DNA of 64,000 nucleotides from positions 124,001-188,000 of the forward strand of contig NC_018656.1 in NCBI RefSeq assembly GCF_000299395.1, given 5' to 3'. The notes beneath the pieces are model-generated. The model searched no databases. It worked only from the letters and a program-made list of their open reading frames with translations, and was not told where the DNA came from. Origin of the DNA: Candidatus Nitrosopumilus sediminis (lineage in GTDB: Archaea > Thermoproteota > Nitrososphaeria > Nitrososphaerales > Nitrosopumilaceae). Positions 51,051 through 58,941 of this stretch are shown here, piece by piece (positions within the stretch are counted from its first letter, which is position 1; each line of letters begins with the position of its first letter). The position numbers were made by a program, and so were the translations under genes.

Positions 51051-52595
51051 ATGAAAAGCACACAACTTCTAAGCGTTGTTTTTTCACTGATCATGTTTAC
51101 CGGTGTAACTGCTGGAAATATAGCATTTGCAGAATCAGATGATATCATTGATAGTTTTGAAGACTGTGTTGAAGCTGGATATCCAATAATGGAATCTTTT
51201 CCAGAACAATGCATGACTGATGATGGTACAGTCTTTGTAAATGATGATAATGACAAACATGGTCTTGATGACAGATTAGAAAAATTCTGTGAAATGAATG
51301 ATGAAGAAAAACGTCAATTATTTGCAGACTATCATAGACTAGAACAATTTGCAGAAAGATTACTCAATTACTGTGAAATGTCTGAAGAGGACAGAGAAGA
51401 TGCAATTGACAAATTCATTAGAGAACACTTTCCTGGAGAACGCGATTTTGATCTTGATGACTTGCTTGATAGATACTGTGAACTAAATGATGAAGAAAAA
51501 CGTCAATTACTAGCAGATCATCCACGACTGGCAGAATTTTCAGATAGATTGACAAACTACTGTGAAATGTCTGAAGAAGAACAAGATGTAATTGATGAAC
51601 TAATCGAAAAGCATGGAAATACAATCAGAGCAGAACTCAGAGATTATTATAAAGACTATGTCATGGATTACAAAAAAGACATGAGAGAGCATCTGGAAAA
51701 CTACTGTGAAATGTCTGATGAAGACAGAAAAGCATTTGTTACAAAACATGGTAAAGCAGAAGATCGTGTAGAGAAAATGAACACTTACTGTTCATTAGAT
51801 GAATATGATAGAATAAATTTCATTGAAGAACATAAGGATGAATACAAAGCATACATGAAAGATAAGATGACTGACAATATGTACATGAATTATGATAAGT
51901 TTTGTAAATTAACTGATGCAGAACTTGCAGCAAGTACTTTTGATGCAGAATTTGTTTATAATGCATCTAAATGGTGTGAAATGACATCTGAAGAGCGAGA
52001 AGAATACAAGAAAGAACATCATGACAACAAAATGTATGATTTTGATGGAATGTCAGACAAAGCAAAACATCACATGTCTGATGTTGCAAAAACCAAACTA
52101 TCTGAAAATTCTGATCGTCTAAAGGCTATGATCATGTACAAACATGACATCTCTGATGAGAGACATGAGGAAATCAGAATGAAATACGAAGAAAAACATG
52201 ATGATCTAGACGAGAGAAAGTCTGAACTCAAAATGAAGTTCAAAAATCATATGGTATCTATGAAAATTAACATGTCTGATGAACGCAAATCTACAATTCA
52301 TGATAGAGTAGCTGAGATGAAAGCCTTCAAGTCAGAACTCCGTGAAAGATCTTCAGAACTAACTTATGAGGAAAAACAACAACTCAGAGAAGAATTCATT
52401 GAAAAGGCAAAAGACATGCAACTAGCATGGATTTCTCCACGTATGCAAATGACTGCTGGCATTGATGCTACAGAAGTTGAATGTCGTGAAGGATACAGTC
52501 TTGTAATGAAAGCATCAAACGGTGTAGCAATGTGCCTCAAAGCAGATTCAGCACTTAAGATGATAGATAGAGGAATTATAATTCCTGCTAACTAA
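51051..52595 (+). CDS. Secreted Cys-repeat helical protein with C-terminal two-cysteine module
   Basis: A 514-aa protein: signal peptide (SVVFSLIMFTGVTAGNIAFA), a short module DCVEAGYPIMESFPEQCMTDDG, then about eight helical units each carrying an aromatic-Cys-Glu core (FCEMNDEEKR, YCEMSEEDRE, YCELNDEEKR, YCEMSEEEQD, YCEMSDEDRK, YCSLDEYDR, FCKLTDAEL, WCEMTSEERE), a long charged helical part, and a final module ECREGYSLVMKASNG...CL...LKMIDRG. Regular single Cys per helix suggests metal binding or disulfide chains. Unknown family; extracytoplasmic. Confidence 0.78.
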   Translation: MKSTQLLSVVFSLIMFTGVTAGNIAFAESDDIIDSFEDCVEAGYPIMESFPEQCMTDDGTVFVNDDNDKHGLDDRLEKFCEMNDEEKRQLFADYHRLEQFAERLLNYCEMSEEDREDAIDKFIREHFPGERDFDLDDLLDRYCELNDEEKRQLLADHPRLAEFSDRLTNYCEMSEEEQDVIDELIEKHGNTIRAELRDYYKDYVMDYKKDMREHLENYCEMSDEDRKAFVTKHGKAEDRVEKMNTYCSLDEYDRINFIEEHKDEYKAYMKDKMTDNMYMNYDKFCKLTDAELAASTFDAEFVYNASKWCEMTSEEREEYKKEHHDNKMYDFDGMSDKAKHHMSDVAKTKLSENSDRLKAMIMYKHDISDERHEEIRMKYEEKHDDLDERKSELKMKFKNHMVSMKINMSDERKSTIHDRVAEMKAFKSELRERSSELTYEEKQQLREEFIEKAKDMQLAWISPRMQMTAGIDATEVECREGYSLVMKASNGVAMCLKADSALKMIDRGIIIPAN

Positions 52596-52656
52596 TCTTT
52601 TTCTTTTTAATGTGCTACAGCTAGGGTTGATTAAAAAATTGCCTAGTTCTGCATAG

Positions 52657-52833
52657 TTACACTTCTTTGATTAATGATTTAATGCCTGCAATATTTTCTG
52701 CATTGAGTTCTATCTCCTTATGATCAGATAGGACATGTTCTGTAACTTTACTCATCAATTCTTCTTCAGATTCTGCAGTTGCAGACCATGAACAGTCTTT
52801 TCCTGCATCTGAGCAGCTAATGCTTTTTACCAT
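52657..52833 (-). CDS. DUF1059 family small protein
   Basis: A 58-aa ORF in the 52596-52916 gap: MVKSISCSDAGKDCSWSATA, then ESEEELMSKVTEHVLSDHKE, matching the C..AG.DC.W / E..EL...V..H pattern of DUF1059. Function unknown. The rest of the gap holds nothing I recognise. Confidence 0.85.
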   Translation of the reverse strand: MVKSISCSDAGKDCSWSATAESEEELMSKVTEHVLSDHKEIELNAENIAGIKSLIKEV

Positions 52834-52916
52834 AAAATAATATGTTCTGAGAGATATTTATTTCATATTCAAAAATTACAGAAAGATCTAAATCAATAAT
52901 ATGTATCTATAATACA

Positions 52917-53186
52917 TTGAATAAAGAAATTGAGGAGAAAATTCAATCTATAATCTTTGAAACCTTTCAAGATCAAGAATCTGAATGGATTAGTTATTTT
53001 CAGCACAAAGCAGAGCAAATGCATTTGGACAAGAAATCTTTCTTTATTGGCATGATGTATCCAATGGTCACAAAAAATCTTGAGAAAAACAATATTCACA
53101 TCAGAATAAAGTCAGATTCTTGGGGAGATCATGAAAATGAGAAAATCAATTCAATGCTGATTCAATTATATGAAAAATATGTGTAA
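52917..53186 (+). CDS. Small hypothetical protein
   Basis: TTG start; 89 aa, soluble, with mixed charge (MNKEIEEKIQSIIFETFQDQE). No known motif. Divergent from the DUF1059 gene. Confidence 0.55.
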   Translation: MNKEIEEKIQSIIFETFQDQESEWISYFQHKAEQMHLDKKSFFIGMMYPMVTKNLEKNNIHIRIKSDSWGDHENEKINSMLIQLYEKYV

Positions 53187-53260
53187 TTTTTGATCATATC
53201 ATTTGATTTATCTTGCTGATTAGAGTATAGCAGAATATTTTATTTGAAAAATTAAAAATA

Positions 53261-53647
53261 TCAAGATCCCATCATGCCAACCATCTTTGGCATTTCTCGA
53301 TATGATTTACTAACAAAAATATCATTATCTGCACTAATCATCACAAATTGCATAGAGTTTTCAGGAGGTGGCGAAACAATAATTTTTTGACCTGCTTTGA
53401 TAGTACCCAAATCAAGAGTATCCCCATCACCAAAATTTACGCGTACATTAGTTAATGAATATGAGCCTGTGTTTTGAATTGTAACACGCCCCATTACAAA
53501 CAAGCTTTGTTTGTCTAAAACTGGATCAACAAAAATATCATAATCTTGAGTAGTCACAGATAATTTTAAAATATCCATGCCAAAAATTATGCCCATTATT
53601 ATAATTGCTCCAATCCCTATACCAATGATCATTGTATACTTATTCAA
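53261..53647 (-). CDS. Membrane-anchored beta-domain protein
   Basis: A 128-aa protein: N-terminal helix (TMIIGIGIGAIIIMGIIFGM) and a single extracytoplasmic beta-sandwich (FVMGRVTIQNTGSYSLTNVR, LDLGTIKAGQKIIVSPPPE) like the small Ig-type domains of thaumarchaeal surface proteins. Ends in a Met/Gly tail. Function unknown. Confidence 0.7.
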   Translation of the reverse strand: MNKYTMIIGIGIGAIIIMGIIFGMDILKLSVTTQDYDIFVDPVLDKQSLFVMGRVTIQNTGSYSLTNVRVNFGDGDTLDLGTIKAGQKIIVSPPPENSMQFVMISADNDIFVSKSYREMPKMVGMMGS

Positions 53648-53719
53648 TAATCAGATCTTATTTTTCTAATAATTAAAAATTTTATTTAGAAATAAATTTA
53701 AAATTTATTTTAAAATAGA

Positions 53720-53814
53720 TAGTAATCAAAGCCAAGTAGTTATCCCTTGACAACTCTCTGTTGTGGCTCAAACATCAACTCTGATCCCTCAATGTTCTTA
53801 CTAGTTGATTACTA
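53720..53814. ncRNA. Second structured intergenic element, unidentified
   Basis: Within the 334-nt gap 53648-53981 a perfect 10-bp inverted repeat, TAGTAATCAA (53720-53729) with TTGATTACTA (53805-53814), encloses AGCCA/TGGCT (53730-53734 with 53764-53768), an inner CAAC-TCTCT-GTTG hairpin, and AACAT/ATGTT (53771-53775 with 53792-53796), a three-way junction. ATCAACT/AGTTGAT is a competing pairing. Flanks are almost pure A/T. No family recognised and strand undecided. Nothing else is seen in this gap except promoter-like A/T before 53982. Confidence 0.45.
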
Positions 53815-53981
53815 CCTGTGACATGTATGTAATTATGAAATAAAAATAATATCATAATGATCATGAAAATTTGTTTATTTTATTACCAAATCTTGTACGA
53901 AATTTCACATATTACATTTGGTAATATTCAATGTTGACAATTTAATTATGGTTTTAATGATAGACTACTAGTTGATAAAAC

Positions 53982-54341
53982 ATGTCTAGTGAATCCTTGA
54001 ATCAAAAATGTAAACTGTTGTTGAAAGAACCTGAAATTCGTTTTGCTGGATTTTTGGACATGATGGGGAACCTTGTTGAAGGTTCATTTTCAGATGGAGT
54101 TAAGCCTCTAAAAGACGAATCAGAGAGAAAAAAAATGTTCATTGAAGCAGTTTTAAGAATTAGGACTAGGCAAGATTTTGATGAAAATCTGGGGCCAGTA
54201 GAATATGCTGCTGCAAGAAGAAAGAATGTGGTTACTTTTACTTTCTTGTATGGTGATAAAGTTCTCTTTATCTCTGCAGAACCTAATGTGGATATTGATA
54301 AAACCGCTCAAAAAATTATGCGTTTATGCTCTACGTCCTAG
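53982..54341 (+). CDS. Conserved thaumarchaeal protein, DUF6659-like
   Basis: A 119-aa soluble protein: IRFAGFLDMMGNLVEGSFSD, GPVEYAAARRKNVVTFTF and VLFISAEPNVDIDKT. The fold looks like the roadblock/profilin-like small domains that occur in many thaumarchaeal copies and may act in signalling. The assignment is from memory of the family pattern. Overlaps the convergent Mut7-C gene by 18 nt. Confidence 0.7.
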   Translation: MSSESLNQKCKLLLKEPEIRFAGFLDMMGNLVEGSFSDGVKPLKDESERKKMFIEAVLRIRTRQDFDENLGPVEYAAARRKNVVTFTFLYGDKVLFISAEPNVDIDKTAQKIMRLCSTS

Positions 54342-54806
54342 TTTTATCTTTTCTAGAAATTCTTGCATCTTTTTGATATGCGTTCCTTCCCAATAGATTT
54401 GATCACAGTTATTACACTTCCAAAATTTATCATTAAATTCTGAAACTTTTTGTGGGATTTTATCTGAAATATTTGATTTGTCAATTTGTGATGTTAGAGA
54501 GTTACATTTTGTGCATCTTGCTCTGTCTCCAGAAACGGCATCCAATTCTAAAGAAATTTGCTCAAGAATTTCTAAGAATTGTTCAATTTCATTTTCCTTA
54601 GTTATATGAACAGAAATTATTCCTTGCTTTTTTGCTTTTATAATTAACTCTCTGTCTTTTGAAATAATTATCCTTTGTTCGTTTTTTGCTTTTTTAATTA
54701 ATTCTAAATCATCAATATTCGATTTGTATTCCGAATCATATCCAAATATTTGTAATTTTCTTGCAATATTGCCAAGCATTGCATCAACAAGAAATAACAA
54801 TTTCAT
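54324..54806 (-). CDS. Mut7-C RNase-domain protein
   Basis: A 160-aa protein: N-terminal PIN-like part (FLVDAMLGNIARKLQIFGYD, IIISKDRELI with acidic residues) and a C-terminal zinc ribbon (CTKCNSL...CNNCDQIYWEGTH). This is the Mut7-C arrangement found in archaeal stand-alone proteins, expected to cleave RNA. Confidence 0.9.
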   Translation of the reverse strand: MKLLFLVDAMLGNIARKLQIFGYDSEYKSNIDDLELIKKAKNEQRIIISKDRELIIKAKKQGIISVHITKENEIEQFLEILEQISLELDAVSGDRARCTKCNSLTSQIDKSNISDKIPQKVSEFNDKFWKCNNCDQIYWEGTHIKKMQEFLEKIKLGRRA

Positions 54807-54840
54807 CTCCTTTAGATTCTGTTAGATATGAGATCTTTTT

Positions 54841-54927
54841 TCACAATCTCCACAATATACTCATGATGCCATAAAATGCAATAATTGAAATTATTATCAC
54901 TATTACTCCTTTCGTTGAATCTTTCAT
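54841..54927 (-). CDS. One-helix membrane miniprotein
   Basis: A 28-aa ORF: MKDSTKGVIVIIISIIAFYG then IMSILWRL. A single hydrophobic helix with a short charged N-terminus, like many archaeal membrane micropeptides. It lies alone between Mut7-C and the Cys protein. Support is only its membrane-helix composition. Confidence 0.4.
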   Translation of the reverse strand: MKDSTKGVIVIIISIIAFYGIMSILWRL

Positions 54928-54970
54928 AATCAAAAACAACAAATCAAATACTTTAGCTTGTTGCAAATTC

Positions 54971-55177
54971 TCACTTGTGTTTGCCTATAAAGCACTGCTT
55001 GCAAATTTTACTGCATACTCTTGTTTTCAAAAATACTGTTTGCTTTTCGGTTAATCTTCCATGTTGTATGAGGTTGAGCAGTTCTTCACCTTCTATAGTT
55101 TCAAAGTTTACTTTACAATCACATTCTGAACATTGACAATCAAGTATTGAGCCCAATACGATACAAACTCCAAACAA
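54971..55177 (-). CDS. Cys-rich small protein
   Basis: Up to 68 aa with LDCQCSECDCKVNF and RVCSKICKQCFIGKHK, eight Cys in two clusters suited to zinc or Fe-S binding. The start is uncertain: TTG 55177 or TTG 55156; the conserved-looking part begins at DCQCSEC. Function unknown. Confidence 0.6.
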   Translation of the reverse strand: MFGVCIVLGSILDCQCSECDCKVNFETIEGEELLNLIQHGRLTEKQTVFLKTRVCSKICKQCFIGKHK

Positions 55178-55189
55178 TCTTAAAAATAA

Positions 55190-55352
55190 TTAATTTTTAC
55201 CTTTCAAGCCAGGATCTTCATATCTTTTCAAAATCTCCAAATTTAACCAGCAACTGTTACATGTTGTTGGCATATCTTTTACCTCTTCATGTGATAGGGT
55301 GATTCTGATGACAAATTTTACAGGTAAAATATTCTGTAATTAATTCTGACAT
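55190..55352 (-). pseudogene. Zinc-finger miniprotein split by a frameshift
   Basis: ATG 55352 gives MSELITEYFTCKICHQNHPI then stops (TGA). One base on, the frame HEEVKDMPTTCNSCWLNL...LKGKN continues to a TAA at 55190-55192. Joined, this is a ~53-aa protein with CKIC and CNSC knuckles, a sensible zinc finger. The split falls between the knuckles. Error or decay cannot be distinguished. Confidence 0.55.
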
Positions 55353-55397
55353 GAGGAAATCTCACAATTATTCTAAAGCATCACTACACAATGTGAA

Positions 55398-55583
55398 TTA
55401 GACTCCAAATGAATTGGATTTTTTCTCACATTTTGGACAATTTAGTCCTCTTGTCTCAAGGCCACATTTTCTGCAATACACATCAATCCCTGCAACATCG
55501 CGTGGATTGGTCTTTGCAATTTTTACAATCAAGATCGCTACTATCAAAACTCCTATTGCAATTCCAATGTATGCAAGTACCAT
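55398..55583 (-). CDS. Membrane-anchored zinc-ribbon miniprotein
   Basis: A 61-aa protein: helix AYIGIAIGVLIVAILIVKIA and a cytoplasmic ribbon CRKCGLETRGLNCPKCEKK. Fits a small membrane-tethered zinc protein. Neighbouring genes give no clue. Confidence 0.65.
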   Translation of the reverse strand: MVLAYIGIAIGVLIVAILIVKIAKTNPRDVAGIDVYCRKCGLETRGLNCPKCEKKSNSFGV

Positions 55584-55618
55584 GTATTCAATAGTACGTC
55601 ATATCTTAAAAACTAATT

Positions 55619-55837
55619 TCATACAGTCAAAACATACTTGTTTGCCAAAATTCTCTTTATATCTTCTAAATATTGTCGCTTTGTGCTGCTGACAAATCTC
55701 CAACGTGCTTCCATTTCATCTTCTAATCTTTCATATACCAAATCAATCTCTTCCCCTGCATCTATCTCTCTTTTTGCAACAACCATTAGTTCTTGCAGTC
55801 GAAGTTTTTTTCTCCAAGTGTGAGCACAATCGACCAT
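55619..55837 (-). CDS. Small helical hypothetical protein
   Basis: A 72-aa charged helical protein (MVDCAHTWRKKLRLQELM, EEIDLVYERLEDEMEARWRF). No motif recognised. Same strand as the membrane protein upstream. Confidence 0.6.
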   Translation of the reverse strand: MVDCAHTWRKKLRLQELMVVAKREIDAGEEIDLVYERLEDEMEARWRFVSSTKRQYLEDIKRILANKYVLTV

Positions 55838-55896
55838 AATTTTTCTTTGAATTATTACCTAAAAGGATCACTATTCATTGGAACTGTTTTGTATAA

Positions 55897-56616
55897 TCAA
55901 ACGAAGATGTCTTTTCCAGAAATTATTTTACTACTTTTTGGTATGTCATGAATTTCAAGTTCTTCTAAATATTTCAACTGCTCTGAAACTAACTCTGAAT
56001 TACCAAACGAAATCAAAATTCTATCGTTATGTCTTATCTCATAGAGATTTATGTTTGGAAAAGATTTACCATTTATCAAAAATACCATGGTGTTTTCCGA
56101 ATCAGTACAGTACTCTCTTGTATCTGCTTCATACCTTAAAACAATGCATTCAGGTGTGATCTCTAGTCCAAATGACGCAAAAAGCATATCCAATGGAACA
56201 TCAGTTGCGTGCTTGTGAATCAAATATGAGTTGTCATTTTCAAAATGGATGTATTTGCTTTGAATCTGAAACTGAGGATGGGAAAAATCAATTTTATCTC
56301 CGTTGATAAATACTGCCAATGCTGCATGTGCATGTTCACTTCCAAACTGTCCAACACCGTAGTGTTCTACCATCTTCTCCTCTAGCGTCTTAAATGCAGT
56401 ATTATCTAAAATCTGTGAATCAATCTCACTTTGATTTAGAAAATAATATGTAAAGACTCCAGCAGCAACTAGTACAAAGGCTATTCCAAAAATGGCAAGT
56501 GCCTTGCTTTTTGATTTTAATTCTATTTCAGGTTCGAAATATGCCGAATTACTTTCATCTATTCTTCCTGGAAGACTAAAATCAGAATCTTCCTTTGGTA
56601 AAACCTTCTCAGTCAA
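55897..56616 (-). CDS. Membrane-anchored protein with His-rich extracytoplasmic domain
   Basis: A 239-aa protein: ~40-residue cytoplasmic N-terminus, one helix (ALAIFGIAFVLVAAGVFTYY), then a domain with FGSEHAHAALAVFINGDKID, KYIHFEND, YLIHKHATDVPLDMLF and VFLINGKSFPNIN. The EHAHA and IHKHAT His clusters suggest metal binding. The pattern resembles conserved archaeal membrane proteins without assigned function. Confidence 0.7.
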   Translation of the reverse strand: MTEKVLPKEDSDFSLPGRIDESNSAYFEPEIELKSKSKALAIFGIAFVLVAAGVFTYYFLNQSEIDSQILDNTAFKTLEEKMVEHYGVGQFGSEHAHAALAVFINGDKIDFSHPQFQIQSKYIHFENDNSYLIHKHATDVPLDMLFASFGLEITPECIVLRYEADTREYCTDSENTMVFLINGKSFPNINLYEIRHNDRILISFGNSELVSEQLKYLEELEIHDIPKSSKIISGKDIFV

Positions 56617-56663
56617 GTAATGCTGGTAATTGTTTTATCGTATAAATTTCCATGTCTGAATTT

Positions 56664-57653
56664 TTATCTGTATTCTCCACCACAATCCCCAATTATATCA
56701 AACAAGTCATTTGATTTAGCAGTTATGCTGTTTATTGATGAGATGTCTTGCGAGTCTAGTTTTAGATCAAAGACTTTGGAATTGTCATCTCTATGTTCTA
56801 CAATTCCAAGTCTTGCGCCTATGATTACTCCTACAACTTGTGGTTTGTCTAACACAAATCGTGTTGCAACGTTTGCGATACTACAGTTGTGTTTTTGTGC
56901 AATGTTGTTTAGCACAGATAACAACTCTTGGAACAATTGCCATCCTCCCCACACATCTATCATGTTTTTGTATTTTTGAAGACTAGCTGTGATTAGGTTG
57001 CCCCTGTGTGGCTCATCTGCTCCTAGATATTTTTCAGAGAAGAACCCTCCAAGTAATGTACCATAAGATAGAATTTGAATTCCATGCTTTGCAAAAAATG
57101 GAGCCATCAGTTTATCTGGCCTTTGATCTAAAATGGAATACTGAACTTGGTTTGAAACAATTTGATATCCTTGCTCTTTCATAATTTTCACTCGCTCAGT
57201 ATCAAAGTTTGTGAGTCCAATGTGCCTGATTTTATTTTCATTTTGTAATTTTGACAAGTTATTCAATGCATCCAGATAACTTGGATCATTGTAATCCCAC
57301 CAATGAAACTGAAGCAAATCAATACAGTCTGTATCCATTTTTTGCAATGACTGCTCAATATGGTGAGATACTATGCTGTTGCTCATTGGTCCTGGATTTG
57401 GAACGAATTTTGTTAATGCTTGAAATTTTCTCTCTGTTCCAATTTTTCTTCTAAATTCTCCAATTAATGATTCTGCAGGACCGTAAATGTCTGCCAAATC
57501 CCATGTTGTAAATCCTGCATCTTGATATTTTTCCATATCTTCTATTGCAGATTTTGAATCAATCTGACCGTGACCTCCTGCAACCTGCCACATTCCATTA
57601 ACAATTCTGCAAATTTCAAGGTCCACCGCAAGAATTGTTTTCTCAATTTGCAT
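56664..57653 (-). CDS. Aldo/keto reductase family protein
   Basis: A 329-aa TIM-barrel oxidoreductase: FTTWDLADIYGPAESLIGEF (Asp/Tyr), Lys in FQALTKFVPNPG, LLQFHWWDYNDPSYLDAL (His region), and VGVIIGARLGIVEHRDDN (NADPH loop). Substrate unknown. No operon partner. Confidence 0.9.
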   Translation of the reverse strand: MQIEKTILAVDLEICRIVNGMWQVAGGHGQIDSKSAIEDMEKYQDAGFTTWDLADIYGPAESLIGEFRRKIGTERKFQALTKFVPNPGPMSNSIVSHHIEQSLQKMDTDCIDLLQFHWWDYNDPSYLDALNNLSKLQNENKIRHIGLTNFDTERVKIMKEQGYQIVSNQVQYSILDQRPDKLMAPFFAKHGIQILSYGTLLGGFFSEKYLGADEPHRGNLITASLQKYKNMIDVWGGWQLFQELLSVLNNIAQKHNCSIANVATRFVLDKPQVVGVIIGARLGIVEHRDDNSKVFDLKLDSQDISSINSITAKSNDLFDIIGDCGGEYR

Positions 57654-57736
57654 GATTTGATGATATTTTTCTTTGAAATAATAGTTTACTTGGCTAATAT
57701 TGAAGAAAACAATCTTAGCAATGGTAGAATATTATT

Positions 57737-58294
57737 TTGGATCTAGTAAGGAGTGCTGAATTATTTGCAAAAAACAAACATGCAGGACAGTTTAAAATAG
57801 ATGGAATCACCCCTTATTCAAAACATCTCGATGATGTGGTGAATAGACTCAAAAGTTTGGGTGTGATTGACAAGCAATTGCTATGTGCAGGATGGCTTCA
57901 TGATACAATAGAGAACACTGATACCACTTTTGATAACTTGTATGAACAATTTGAAAGTGAGATTACAGTAATAGTTTCATCACTATCTAAAGATATGACT
58001 TTGCCTAGAAAAAAACGAGAGCAAGCATATGTGATTCAACTCAAAGAAGCATCATTTAATGCAAAACTACTCAAGCTTTGTGATATTTCGGCAAACTTGA
58101 GTGATTTGAAAAACTATGAAGCATCAAAATCAAAAAAACTACGTCAAGTAAAACAAAAAAGACATTATATGAGCATCATCAAAAATGATCTGATAGGTAA
58201 TCCAAACTATCCTTATGTTCAATCCCTTATAGAAAGTGCAAACTTAATTTTCATAAAGTATGGTCAAAGGCCATTATCGATTAAATCAAAATGA
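57737..58294 (+). CDS. HD-domain hydrolase, Mesh1/SpoT-hydrolase-like
   Basis: A 185-aa HD protein: AELFAKNKHAGQF, ITPYSKHLDDVV, CAGWLHDTIENTDTTFDNLY (HD pair and the following ED-like motif), and KLCDISANLSDLK. This matches the hydrolase half of RelA/SpoT and animal Mesh1, which cleave (p)ppGpp or NADPH phosphate. There is no synthetase domain. TTG start. Activity is inferred; archaea generally lack a RelA-type synthetase. Confidence 0.82.
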   Translation: MDLVRSAELFAKNKHAGQFKIDGITPYSKHLDDVVNRLKSLGVIDKQLLCAGWLHDTIENTDTTFDNLYEQFESEITVIVSSLSKDMTLPRKKREQAYVIQLKEASFNAKLLKLCDISANLSDLKNYEASKSKKLRQVKQKRHYMSIIKNDLIGNPNYPYVQSLIESANLIFIKYGQRPLSIKSK

Positions 58295-58349
58295 AACCCG
58301 CCTTGAATCTATTCAATAATCTTAAATTCTTAAATTTTATAGGAAAATT

Positions 58350-58748
58350 ATGACTGAAAATCAAGACTCTAACATATTTGAAGAAATTAATAAAAAATAT
58401 TTCACAGAACTTGAACACACAGTTCCTCATATTCAACAAACATTATTTGATTTACAAAATGAATGTTACAAATCTTGGAGACATGCAGTGGATTCAAACA
58501 CCTCACTATACACAGAATTTCTGTCAAGTTCAGGATACAAAATACCAAAGGCAGCAAAAGAAATTCTAAACACAATGGGCGAAGAAACAACAAAGTATCG
58601 TACAGTATGCAACAAACTTGCAATTTCAAATATTGAATATACGAAAAATATGACTAAAACATGGAATGATAATGCAGATGCATTTGTAGAGTTGAACAGA
58701 AAAATAATGCACTACTGGCTATCTGCATTCTCTCTAAAAAGAAGCTAA
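58350..58748 (+). CDS. Helical protein, possibly phasin-like
   Basis: A 132-aa helical, hydrophilic protein (MTENQDSNIFEEINKKYFTE, HIQQTLFDLQNECYKSW, YTKNMTKTWNDNADAFVEL). Amphipathic helices without motifs resemble phasins or PhaE-like proteins, known in thaumarchaea that make polyhydroxyalkanoate, but no pha gene is nearby. Low certainty about function. Confidence 0.6.
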   Translation: MTENQDSNIFEEINKKYFTELEHTVPHIQQTLFDLQNECYKSWRHAVDSNTSLYTEFLSSSGYKIPKAAKEILNTMGEETTKYRTVCNKLAISNIEYTKNMTKTWNDNADAFVELNRKIMHYWLSAFSLKRS

Positions 58749-58849
58749 TCTAATATTACAACAGCAATAATTGCAACTAGACTTCCAATAATGGCAAAAA
58801 CTGCCATCTTGCTTTTCTCACTCCATCCTTCTTTTACAGTTACTCTCAT
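58745..58849 (-). CDS. One-helix membrane miniprotein
   Basis: A 34-aa ORF: MRVTVKEGWSEKSK then MAVFAIIGSLVAIIAVVILD, a charged N-terminus and one helix. Overlaps the convergent phasin-like gene by 4 nt. Same design as the 54841-54927 peptide. Evidence is composition and a clean start only. Confidence 0.45.
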   Translation of the reverse strand: MRVTVKEGWSEKSKMAVFAIIGSLVAIIAVVILD

Positions 58850-58941
58850 GTTGATATTCTCCAAATTCTTTGTGTTCAATTAAGCCTATTGCCCATTATC
58901 ACAGAAATATCTAAATCACTACTCTCTAACATCTAATCATC

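Noticed and set aside
53648-53719. Origin-like A/T stretch
   Set aside because: A/T-rich only; no ORB repeats or cdc6/orc1 gene nearby.
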